From the NCBI RefSeq assembly GCF_003992005.1, contig NZ_RQVL01000022.1, positions 1-35,443 of the forward strand: a stretch of DNA of 35,443 nucleotides, in the 5' to 3' direction. This document shows, piece by piece, positions 26,088 through 33,861 of the stretch. A model generated the notes under the pieces. That model saw only the letters and a list, made by a program, of their open reading frames with translations, did no database searches and was not told where the DNA came from. This stretch comes from Veillonella sp. VA139. Its GTDB lineage: Bacteria > Bacillota > Negativicutes > Veillonellales > Veillonellaceae. Both the position numbers and the translations under genes were made by a program. Position 1 is the first letter of the stretch; every line of letters starts with the position of its first letter.

Positions 26088-27584
26088 ATGAGTAATAATA
26101 CGAAAGCAAAGATGTTAGAAACAATACAGATTACAGGGGATATTACGGTTACATCACCCTTATTAATTGGGGATGGAGAAAAGAATAATGAGGCGGTGGA
26201 TGCCTTAGTATTACGTAATCGATATGATAAACCATACATTCCTGCCACTAGTTTAGCAGGCGTATTGCGACACCACGTTGTGAATTATCTTGAAGAAGAT
26301 ATCAGTCAAGTTATGCGTAACATTATCTTTGGCTCATTAGATCAAGGTGCGTCGGTTAAAACGGGAGATCATCAGAGTATCCTTCGTGTATATGATGTGG
26401 TATTAACGAGTGCTGATGGCACATCGGATGTGTCTATCGTGACTCGTGATGGCGTCCGATTAGAGCATTATCGACGGGTGGCTAAGGATGGTCATAAATT
26501 CGACTATGAGGCCATTGATAAAGGTGCTATTGGGACCGTTGCCATGGAATGTATTATCCGCCAAGGTCATTTGGATATATTGAAAAATTTTGATGATTCA
26601 CTGACTGATACGCAAGCACTAACCATGATTAGAGAGGCTGTTTTTACAATAGCGAATATGTTACACACAGGTATCGGTGTAGGTAGATATACCACAAAAG
26701 GATTTGGACAAATTAAAAGTCATAATGTAGAGGCCCATGTATATCAATTACAGACGATAGACTCCATCTATAAATGGGTGATGAGAGACCAGCAAAAATC
26801 ATCTGGAGACATGGTACACAAAGGTCAATCTGTGACACCGAAGATGCCTCATCTATTCCATATGAAAGTATGGGCGAATATCGACTCAGCCTTAATTGTT
26901 AGAACCATTAGTCAAAACTCTGATGTGGATTCCACGATGTTGATGAGTGGTGACGATTATGTGATTCCGGGTTCATCCATTAAAGGTGTAATACGTCATC
27001 ATAGCCAATCTATCTTAGAAAAGATGGGTGTTTGGGAGGGCTGGAATAGCACTGAGCAAACCGACACTACTAATGCAAGTCGTTTTGTATCTCTGTTCGG
27101 TGGTATGATGGCCACTAATGCATCGAAATTGTATAAAAGTCGCGTATCTGTATCAGAGGCCTATATTGCACCGTCGAAAGCCGTTCGGAAAATGAAACAA
27201 ACACGTAATCGTATTGATCGGTTTACGGGTGGAACGATTGATTCAGCTTTATTTGATAGTGAACCAATTTGGCAAGTAGAAAATCCCAAAGAAGGTATCC
27301 TATCTTTTGAAGTGAATGTGCAGAATTGTGTAGAAGATGAAGCAGGTCTTATGTTTGTGTTACTTCGCGATCTATGGATGGGCAAACTCACCTTTGGTGG
27401 AGAAGCAAGTATAGGACGTGGACGCTTACGAGGTGTTCGTGCAGAAGTTATCTATAATGGGGAAACATATACATTTGAAAATGAATATGATGCAGACGGT
27501 CGTATTGCAAAGTATGCCACTGAATCTAATGGCAATATTGATACCATTAACGAATGCATTCAATATTTACAAATGGGAATATAA
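26088..27584 (+). CDS. Double Cas7 (Cas7-2x) RAMP subunit
   Basis: A 498-residue protein made of two Cas7 domains in tandem. Domain 1 has TVTSPLLIGDG, D38 in the EAVDALVL loop, PYIPATSLAGVLRHH and a KGFGQIK loop. Domain 2, from about residue 260, has HMKVWANIDSALIV, D281, VIPGSSIKGVIRHHSQ and the glycine loop GEASIGRGRLRG. D38 and D281 sit where catalytic aspartates lie in Cas7 proteins, so both domains may cut target RNA. It matches the place and architecture of Cas7-2x in III-Dv operons. AGAGGG precedes the ATG; the gap from csx10 is 12 bases. Confidence 0.88.
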   Translation: MSNNTKAKMLETIQITGDITVTSPLLIGDGEKNNEAVDALVLRNRYDKPYIPATSLAGVLRHHVVNYLEEDISQVMRNIIFGSLDQGASVKTGDHQSILRVYDVVLTSADGTSDVSIVTRDGVRLEHYRRVAKDGHKFDYEAIDKGAIGTVAMECIIRQGHLDILKNFDDSLTDTQALTMIREAVFTIANMLHTGIGVGRYTTKGFGQIKSHNVEAHVYQLQTIDSIYKWVMRDQQKSSGDMVHKGQSVTPKMPHLFHMKVWANIDSALIVRTISQNSDVDSTMLMSGDDYVIPGSSIKGVIRHHSQSILEKMGVWEGWNSTEQTDTTNASRFVSLFGGMMATNASKLYKSRVSVSEAYIAPSKAVRKMKQTRNRIDRFTGGTIDSALFDSEPIWQVENPKEGILSFEVNVQNCVEDEAGLMFVLLRDLWMGKLTFGGEASIGRGRLRGVRAEVIYNGETYTFENEYDADGRIAKYATESNGNIDTINECIQYLQMGI

Positions 27585-27598
27585 AGGGAATGGTATAT

Positions 27599-28174
27599 AT
27601 GAGTTATGAAATGAATGTAAAAGAGCTAACAAGCAAAGAAAGAACGGTAACAATAGAGCGAGGGCTTACCTTTGCAGAATCCAGTACCTTAGCAGATTTT
27701 GCCAATACAATCACAGCACCAGCTACTATCGTAGTATGGTCTATGAATCAAGTACTTTGGGGGACTTGGGACGGAACAAAAATTGCGTTTCCAGAGTCCG
27801 TAGAAGTCAATATGGAATTTGCCACAGAAGTACGCGTATTTTCAGAAATAGAAGAGCTTCATGTATATAAAACTAAGCGGGGATCTTGGTTAGGAAGAAA
27901 GATTACAGATTCTGAGGATATAACAGGCATTGTTATGGATACCGTAGACAGTACAGCTAGACTACTAGGTAATGAAGTTCGTCACATAGATGGTAACTTT
28001 ATAGAATGTAAAGACTCTGGACGTAAAATCAGCCAAATCATACCTACACCAGCGATATCAGGTGATACGTATGGATTGGTAACACGAAATTATGTTGACT
28101 ATGTAGCAGAAACAGGACAAGCCACATATAGTGACTATCGGTTTGTAGCTATTGTAGGAATGAAAAAGGGGTAA
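27599..28174 (+). CDS. csx19: Csx19, type III-D accessory subunit
   Basis: A 191-residue protein matching the Csx19 family (the TIGR03984-type proteins of III-D loci). Characteristic parts are EVRVFSEIEELHVYKTKRG near 77-95, the GRKITD box after it, LLGNEVRHIDGNFIECKDSG, and the ending YVDYV...YSDYRFVAI. In III-Dv complexes Csx19 is a small structural subunit whose exact role is poorly defined. The frame opens at 27554, but the ATG at 27599 has AAAGGGA at suitable distance and clears the preceding stop. Confidence 0.83.
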   Translation: MSYEMNVKELTSKERTVTIERGLTFAESSTLADFANTITAPATIVVWSMNQVLWGTWDGTKIAFPESVEVNMEFATEVRVFSEIEELHVYKTKRGSWLGRKITDSEDITGIVMDTVDSTARLLGNEVRHIDGNFIECKDSGRKISQIIPTPAISGDTYGLVTRNYVDYVAETGQATYSDYRFVAIVGMKKG

Positions 28175-28177
28175 CAT

Positions 28178-30151
28178 ATGAGTGGAAAACAGCAAAAAAA
28201 TACAAATTCAAATAAGGTAACTATACCTAAGAAATATTTTGGTACTGATGGTGGTGTTAATACATATCCTGCGGATGCCCCTTACAACTTTATTTCCTTA
28301 CCGACAGATATTTGTGCACCCCATGCCATGTGGGAAGATGTGGTTGCTACAACAGAAGACCTACACATTGTTTCAGATATTTATGATGAATATATTCAAA
28401 CACAGGGAAAGCATTCCGGATATATTGAACTGACTATCACCACAAAGCAAGATACATTGGTAGGTATGCCAGGTAAAACAGATCGAGAAAGTACATTCTT
28501 TTCCATTAAAAATAATGAGCCTATGATTCCGGGTAGTAGCTTGCGGGGTATGACTCGCAATCTGTTTAAAATCATGACCGCTAGTAGCTTCAGAAGTAAT
28601 GAAGATTTTAATGAGCGAGTGTTGTACTATCGAGATATTGCCAGTAGAGGCAGTGCTAGTGAATTAAAAAATGAATATGAAAGAAATCATACAGGAGCCG
28701 GTGATGATACAATTCGTGGTGGATTTATAGTTCGTGTACGGACCCATACAGGGGACACAAAATGGTATGCCTATAATGATCCAACAGTGAACCTAACTGG
28801 TGAAAAGTTAGATGGTACCATCGATCATCCTATGGTAAATTGGAAATGTTTTACCGAAGCGATTGAAACATTGACCAATACAGGAAATCGGAAGGCACCT
28901 AGTGAATTAACTTGTTCCATTCGAGTGAATCAGATTGGTAAAAAGCCGACCAATACATACACAGTACGATGGAATAGTGATGAATATTATGAAATCGATG
29001 AAAGTATCATTCGAGATTATCTCGGTGACGAGAGACGTGGGGGAAATAGCATTAACTTACTCTATCCACAACGTTCCAAAGATGTGAATGGTGTTAGTGG
29101 CGGCGCCTTAGAATCGTCGCTTCTTGGAGATATCCTAGGCGTGATGGGAGCAGACATGATTGCACCATGCTTCTTTGTGGTGGATCCTACCAGTGGTAAA
29201 GTGAAAAACTTTGGACATACAAAATACTATCGTATTCCTTATAACTTTTCTATTGCTGACCATGTGCCAAGTAATTTGCGAACCAATCGTGTAGACTTTA
29301 CGGATTTGGTATTTGGATTAAAAGAATTTTGGGGTGGTCGCGTGTACTTTGGGGATGCTGTTCATACAGAGTCTAGTGACAAAGGTATTTATCAAGGTGA
29401 ACCTTTAAATACGATTCTGTTAAGACCGAATCCTACATCTTTCCAACTATACTTAGCGCAAAAAGGTACTGATAAACGATTGCATTGGAATGATAAATCC
29501 TCTATGATTCGTGGAGTGAAATACTACTGGCACCGCAATAGCATTGAAGTCTATGAGCCAGAGAAAAAGAACGGTAAAGACATCAACTCTAACATATTGA
29601 CTCAATTATCGAATATAGTAAAACGAGACAATACCTTTGTAGGAAAGGTGTATTTCAATCATTTGACGACGGAAGAATTAGGTGCCTTATGTAAAGTGTT
29701 ATTTACATCCACTGAAAATTCTGCTGATAAAATAACACGTAAAAAAGGTCGTCGTTTTAAAATTGGTAAAGGTAAATCCATGGGATTGGGGTCGGTAGAC
29801 ATTCAATCTAAGTTATTTTTAGAGGCTGAAGATGCCTATACTAATGAAAGTATATGGAGTGATACAGGAGTGGCACCGCTTCATGAAGAAATCTCATTAG
29901 ACGAAGGGGAGCACACAGTGGATTCCTTTATTGCAGCCTTTGATACGCATACAAAGAATAGCATGTCCGAAGTAGCCCATGCATCCTTAGAAATAGGGGT
30001 GGAAGATTTAGTTATCATGATGGACTCGGGTGGTATTAATCCAGCCTTTGATTCACGTACGGTGCATATGACGATTGAAAATGATCCAGCGAATCGCTTT
30101 AAGGATCGAATTGCCTTGTTAGAGCCAAAAGAATTTAAGGGATTTAAATAA
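28178..30151 (+). CDS. Cas7 with insertion, terminal RAMP subunit of type III-D
   Basis: A 657-residue RAMP protein, much longer than a simple Cas7. The N-terminal RAMP has IELTITTKQDTLVGMPG and PMIPGSSLRGMTRN at 115-128. A long central part carries YYRIPYNFSIADHVPSN and VDFTDLVFGLKEFWGGRVYF, and the C-terminal glycine loop is GKGKSMGLGSVDI at 530-542. This is the pattern of the Cas7-insertion subunit of III-Dv and of the last Cas7 unit in Cas7-11/gRAMP. I see no clear catalytic aspartate at the usual place, so it may be structural. It ends the effector operon at a terminator. Confidence 0.86.
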   Translation: MSGKQQKNTNSNKVTIPKKYFGTDGGVNTYPADAPYNFISLPTDICAPHAMWEDVVATTEDLHIVSDIYDEYIQTQGKHSGYIELTITTKQDTLVGMPGKTDRESTFFSIKNNEPMIPGSSLRGMTRNLFKIMTASSFRSNEDFNERVLYYRDIASRGSASELKNEYERNHTGAGDDTIRGGFIVRVRTHTGDTKWYAYNDPTVNLTGEKLDGTIDHPMVNWKCFTEAIETLTNTGNRKAPSELTCSIRVNQIGKKPTNTYTVRWNSDEYYEIDESIIRDYLGDERRGGNSINLLYPQRSKDVNGVSGGALESSLLGDILGVMGADMIAPCFFVVDPTSGKVKNFGHTKYYRIPYNFSIADHVPSNLRTNRVDFTDLVFGLKEFWGGRVYFGDAVHTESSDKGIYQGEPLNTILLRPNPTSFQLYLAQKGTDKRLHWNDKSSMIRGVKYYWHRNSIEVYEPEKKNGKDINSNILTQLSNIVKRDNTFVGKVYFNHLTTEELGALCKVLFTSTENSADKITRKKGRRFKIGKGKSMGLGSVDIQSKLFLEAEDAYTNESIWSDTGVAPLHEEISLDEGEHTVDSFIAAFDTHTKNSMSEVAHASLEIGVEDLVIMMDSGGINPAFDSRTVHMTIENDPANRFKDRIALLEPKEFKGFK

Positions 30152-30160
30152 ACTATAGGA

Positions 30161-30193
30161 AAAAGCAGCTAGGTTATACTAGTTGCTTTTTTT
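30161..30193 (+). terminator. Terminator of the III-D effector operon
   Basis: AAAAGCAGCTAG (30161-30172) pairs with CTAGTTGCTTTT (30179-30190), one mismatch, followed by TTT. Confidence 0.85.
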
Positions 30194-30244
30194 CATGATG
30201 CTACAAGTACTTAGTCATCGGAGATATGATAAGGCTAAATCAGT

Positions 30245-30295
30245 AAAGGACTGTTATCCCATATAGAGTTTTACATGGTGGTAGCAGTCCTTTTT
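30245..30295 (+). terminator. Second hairpin before cas2
   Basis: AAAGGACTG pairs with CAGTCCTTT over a long loop with inner TTA/TAG-type pairing, followed by TTG. The arm resembles the terminator at 13728-13769. Confidence 0.6.
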
Positions 30296-30302
30296 GTATG
30301 GG

Positions 30303-30323
30303 TTACTATTGGGACTTTTGTAA
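30303..30323 (+). promoter_or_regulatory. Island motif 2 upstream of cas2
   Basis: ACTATTGGGACTTTTGTAA at 30305-30323, identical over 19 bases to the copy at 19260-19278. A good -10 at the 21-base spacing is missing here; TATCAT at 30346-30351 is the nearest candidate. Confidence 0.6.
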
Positions 30324-30341
30324 ATCAGACTCCGGTTATAC

Positions 30342-30387
30342 ATGCTATCATAAGCATGCACAGAAATGACGATATAAGGATGTACAA
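30342..30387 (+). promoter_or_regulatory. 46-nt leader element upstream of cas2
   Basis: Runs from ATGCTATCATAAG through AGAAATGACGATATAAGG to ATGTACAA. Here CATGCT and AGCATG form a perfect stem around ATCATA. Related copies precede both cassette A genes. Confidence 0.6.
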
Positions 30388-30414
30388 TACAAGAGCGGGA
30401 AAGGAGAGTTTGTT

Positions 30415-30690
30415 ATGACACAGTATCTAACCTTAGCAATTTATGATGTGGCAGATGATAAACGGCGCAGTAAACTAGTAAAAATTATGGAGTATTATGG
30501 CATGCGGGTACAAGAATCCGCCTTTGAGGCTATGTTAGCACCATCCCAGTGTAATCGGATGATTGAGCGAGCCTTAGCGTGTTTAGATTTGGAGGTAGAC
30601 TCCTTTCGGGTCTATGTCATCCGTAATGAAAAAGATGTGAAATCCTATGGCATTGGCGATGTGAAACGGGATGATTGCTACGTGATATAA
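30415..30690 (+). CDS. cas2: Cas2 CRISPR adaptation protein
   Basis: A 91-residue Cas2. The start YLTLAIYDVADDKRRSKLVKI carries the conserved aspartate D11 of the first beta strand, and the MRVQESAFEAML and RVYVIRNEKDVK segments are typical. Cas2 normally works as a dimer bridging Cas1 dimers in spacer acquisition. AAAGGAGAG precedes the ATG. There is no cas1 anywhere in this window, so adaptation would need a Cas1 encoded elsewhere or beyond the right edge. The last codons of this gene (ACGTGATATAA) recur at 32396-32406 at the start of the second copy of the downstream duplication. Confidence 0.92.
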   Translation: MTQYLTLAIYDVADDKRRSKLVKIMEYYGMRVQESAFEAMLAPSQCNRMIERALACLDLEVDSFRVYVIRNEKDVKSYGIGDVKRDDCYVI

Positions 30691-30709
30691 ATTTTAGGGG
30701 AAAGAAAAA

Positions 30710-30917
30710 TTAACTATCGGGACTTTTGTAAAATGAAAATATTCCTATGGTATATACTAAGGGCATGAGATAGATAAAAAACAAGTCATAAGGGGGGGAT
30801 ACAGACGATTATAAGAAGGTACATCGTATACATGCTATCATAAGAATGTATAGAAATGACGATATATGTAAATGCTATCACAAGAATATACAGAAATGAT
30901 GATATAAGGATGTACAA
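30710..30917 (+). promoter_or_regulatory. Cassette 1 regulatory region
   Basis: Island motif 3 (30710-30731, ACTATCGGGACTTTTG) is followed after a 21-base spacer by TATACT (30753-30758). The 46-nt leader element then appears twice at a 40-base step: partial at 30832-30866 and full at 30872-30917. The full 305-base gap between cas2 and A1 contains no gene that I can support. Confidence 0.65.
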
Positions 30918-30995
30918 ATTATATTGTAGATGAGGGCTGAACTGCATGATGGTAAGCAGATAGTGCCCGTAGTAGGTTGAGAGAAAGGAGAACCT

Positions 30996-31556
30996 ATGTG
31001 GACATGGTTGAAAGAATTTTTGTTTGGTAAGAAATCTTCTGATGAGCCTGTGCTAGTACAAAATCTGGCGGGGAAAGCAAAGGACACACTAGAAGAAGAG
31101 GTGAATCGGAAGGAATTGTCTTTTTTAGAAGAAATTAAAATTATCTTTGGTGAGCATAGTCAACTATTTACATCCAGATATGATGAGAAGTTTAATTTTA
31201 TTTCCACAGATTATGTAGATGATGAAGGGTTAAAAGAGCTATCTATTATCGGTTTTCATAATGACACAGACCAAGTGCTAGTCATCTTTAAAGGGGTGAT
31301 GCAGGATGGTACATTTGATGTTGGAAAAGTTAGCGATATTTCAGAAACTTTCAATCAACGTATGGATTATATGCAGCTTGAATATAATGAAATTAAAAAT
31401 ACCTTAGATGTAGTTGTGTCACTTTCGAGAGATCTTGCTGTAGATGATGAACGGCAACGGGAACTGGTGATGAATATCTTGTATAAAATAGCTGCAAATA
31501 TTACACAGGTCATGCCAGATATTCGGCGACAATATAGTCAATCAAAGAATGCGTAG
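30996..31556 (+). CDS. Cassette protein A1, unrecognised
   Basis: A 186-residue soluble protein with no recognised family. It starts MWTWLKEFLFGKKSS, has an acidic alpha/beta middle (STDYVDDEGLKELSIIGF) and a helical C-terminus (NILYKIAANITQVMPDIRRQYS). The fold pattern of helices around a short strand hairpin loosely resembles YbjN or secretion-chaperone-like proteins, which is weak. A2 is its paralogue. GAAAGGAG precedes the ATG. It leads a three-gene transcript A1-B1-C1 between cas2 and the CRISPR array. Confidence 0.75.
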   Translation: MWTWLKEFLFGKKSSDEPVLVQNLAGKAKDTLEEEVNRKELSFLEEIKIIFGEHSQLFTSRYDEKFNFISTDYVDDEGLKELSIIGFHNDTDQVLVIFKGVMQDGTFDVGKVSDISETFNQRMDYMQLEYNEIKNTLDVVVSLSRDLAVDDERQRELVMNILYKIAANITQVMPDIRRQYSQSKNA

Positions 31557-31587
31557 AGTCATTAATTGAGCGGTAAGGAGAGGTATA

Positions 31588-32022
31588 GTGGAGACACAAA
31601 GCCATAGAAAAGAGAAACCATTATTAGATGTATATATGAAAGCGTTCAAAAACGATAACTATCCGTTTACAAAATTTGGACAATTAGCAGGAGAGAAAGG
31701 GTGTATCTTTGATTTATTTTTTACAGAAGAAAATTCTATGCTGGTCCATATGAAAGAAATTGATGAGGATACAGTGCAAGCAGTTTTATATGATATCGTT
31801 CCGTATCGACATATACATCCCTGGCTACGACAAAAGACCTTAGATATGGTTAATGAAGCATTAGGAGAAGGTAGCTTGCATTTTCATGAAGAAGTCCAAC
31901 GTTTCTGTATGATATTACAACTGAAGCGGGGATTTTTAGAAGAGGATGAGATGTTAGGAGAAGCATTACGCCAAGTATTCTGTGAAGCTGGAGAAGCGGT
32001 AAAAGCTTGTTTTACAGAATGA
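31588..32022 (+). CDS. Cassette protein B1, unrecognised
   Basis: A 144-residue soluble acidic protein starting with GTG after AAGGAGAGG. The order of helices and strands (LLDVYMKAFKNDNYPFT, then two strand pairs, then VNEALGEGSLHFHEEVQRF, then helix) matches its paralogue B2 and resembles the YbjN/type III secretion chaperone-like fold. That fold call is by eye only. B1 sits 31 bases after A1. Confidence 0.72.
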   Translation: METQSHRKEKPLLDVYMKAFKNDNYPFTKFGQLAGEKGCIFDLFFTEENSMLVHMKEIDEDTVQAVLYDIVPYRHIHPWLRQKTLDMVNEALGEGSLHFHEEVQRFCMILQLKRGFLEEDEMLGEALRQVFCEAGEAVKACFTE

Positions 32023-32092
32023 TAAGCAGGTATATCTAGTTTGTGCAGTAGAGCTTGTTACAAAGATTGAGTTATGGAAATAAGGAGGCATT

Positions 32093-32383
32093 ATGGGTGT
32101 ATTTGACGGATTTTATAGAACGTTAGAAAATATTATGGGAAGCCATTTAACTAGTTATGATATCCAATGTATGATAGATGAGGCAAATGCACAATGTGAA
32201 GGAGGAGTTGTCGTATTTGATGAAGAGTTGCAACTTTTGAGCTATATAGTCGTATTTAATCTAAGTGGAGCTGAGTCAAAAGGTATTAGCATAGACTTCC
32301 TGTTACATGAGGCAAGTGCTAAAACTAATAATGCATTAGATTATTTTGATGACATGCGAGAAAGATTTAATTTATATACATAG
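32093..32383 (+). CDS. Cassette protein C1, short form
   Basis: A 96-residue protein. The first 16 residues (MGVFDGFYRTLENIMG) match the start of C2, and residues 17-96 match C2 from residue 92 to its end, including the shared ending FNLYT. It therefore lacks about 75 internal residues relative to C2. AAGGAGG precedes the ATG. Function unknown. Confidence 0.75.
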   Translation: MGVFDGFYRTLENIMGSHLTSYDIQCMIDEANAQCEGGVVVFDEELQLLSYIVVFNLSGAESKGISIDFLLHEASAKTNNALDYFDDMRERFNLYT

Positions 32384-32425
32384 TGATAGATCGTAACGTG
32401 ATATAAATTTTAGGGGAAAGAAAAA

Positions 32426-32593
32426 TTAACTATCGGGACTTTTGAAAAATGAAAATATGGCTATGGGATATACTAAGGGCATGAGATAGATGTAACACAA
32501 GTCATAAGGGGGTGACACAGACTATCATAAGAAGATACATCCCATGAATACTATCATAAGAATGTATAGAAATGATGACATAAGGATGTACAA
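32426..32593 (+). promoter_or_regulatory. Cassette 2 regulatory region
   Basis: Island motif 4 (32426-32447, ACTATCGGGACTTTTGAAA), then 21 bases, then TATACT (32469-32474). One full 46-nt leader element lies at 32548-32593, 78 bases before the A2 start, the same distance as at A1. The 288-base gap holds no gene. Confidence 0.65.
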
Positions 32594-32671
32594 ATTGTAT
32601 TGCAGATGAGGGATGAACTATATGATGTTAAGTATGTAGTACCTGTAGTATGTTGAGAGAAAGGAGAGCCT

Positions 32672-33235
32672 ATGTGGACAGATTTAAAAGAATTTTTGTT
32701 TAGTAAGAATTCATCTAACAGTCCCATGGTAGAGCAAGAGCCTATAGAAGAAAGAGCAATTGCGGAGGAAGTAGTGAATCGTATGGAGTTGCCATTGTTA
32801 GAAGAAGTAAAAATGACTTTTGGCGATTATAGTAAGCTTTTTAAATGTGAGCAGATGAATGTTCCTAGTGGTGGAAAAGCTAATACGATTGTGACAGACT
32901 ATACAGATGATGAGGGGATAAAGGAACTTCTTATTATAGAAGTCGATATGTATAAGGATTTAGTGGCTATACGATTTAAAGATACTATGAAAGCTGGAAC
33001 TTTTAATATATCAGATATGATACAAATAAAACGGGAGGTGGAAGGACAAATACCAGGTGCGAATCTAGATTATTCTGATTAAGACCAATGTATGTGTATA
33101 GTTGCTGGATTGTATAGAGATCATACTAAAGATGAAGATACACATGCAGAGATGATAATGCATTCAATTTGGGAGATAGAAGCAAATCTAAGAAGGATCA
33201 TGCCTGTGATACGATCGAAATATGGTAGAAAATAG
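32672..33235 (+). pseudogene. Cassette protein A2, interrupted by an in-frame stop
   Basis: Paralogue of A1. The open part, 32672-33082, encodes 136 residues starting MWTDLKEFLFSKNSS. A TAA at 33080-33082 stops it, but the same frame continues for 50 codons to TAG at 33233-33235 and still matches the A1 C-terminus (YRDHTKDEDTHAEMIMHSIW then RRIMPVIRSKYG). A single substitution would restore it. Either A2 is a recent pseudogene or the truncated form is the product. The ribosome site GAAAGGAG is intact. Confidence 0.75.
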
Positions 33236-33258
33236 GAGATATGTGTTAGGAGGAAAGA

Positions 33259-33768
33259 ATGAAACCATCTGATGGATTGCGAGCAGTAGTGGACAGTAGT
33301 ACGCAAACAAGCGAAGATATAACTATAAGGATAGAGCCACCTTTAATTGATGAATTTGAGATGATATTGAAACGAAAGGGATATCCAGTTACAAGGTGCA
33401 ATGGAGAGAATAGACCGACAGCGCTAGTGTATTGTGTGTTGCATAAAGGTACTATACAAAATGTAGCAATGGTGGAAGAAAAAGATGGATCTGTCACGGC
33501 CTTTGTGGTATATCCAATAGATTGTAGTAATATGCCAGTAAACTTAGTGTACCAAATTGCAGGGGGGATGCAAGAGACGATGAATTTGGGATTAGGTAGT
33601 GTTACATGTAACCCTGAAATAGGTGAGGTTCACTATGTGCATCGCTTTCATCGAAAACAGTTCTATCCCTATGAAGATTTAGCGGAGCAAATTATATCTC
33701 TATTTGAACAAGAGGTTGAGATAGCCTTAGATGTGTTTAAAGAAACCGCTAAGAAGTATGGATTATGA
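33259..33768 (+). CDS. Cassette protein B2, unrecognised
   Basis: A 169-residue paralogue of B1, with an N-terminal extension of about 25 residues (MKPSDGLRAVVDSSTQTSED). The shared core has PLIDEFEMILKRKGYPVTR, a strand region, MQETMNLGLGSVTCNPEIG and YEDLAEQIISLFEQEVE. Sequence identity with B1 is low, but order and length of elements agree. TTAGGAGGAAAG precedes the ATG. Confidence 0.72.
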   Translation: MKPSDGLRAVVDSSTQTSEDITIRIEPPLIDEFEMILKRKGYPVTRCNGENRPTALVYCVLHKGTIQNVAMVEEKDGSVTAFVVYPIDCSNMPVNLVYQIAGGMQETMNLGLGSVTCNPEIGEVHYVHRFHRKQFYPYEDLAEQIISLFEQEVEIALDVFKETAKKYGL

Positions 33769-33861
33769 TGCAGAGTATAGGATTATTGAACAGCATTTAC
33801 TGATATAAACCTTGCGTTTAGAGATGAGAGCGATAATGATAATAAGAAATAAGGAGAAGTT

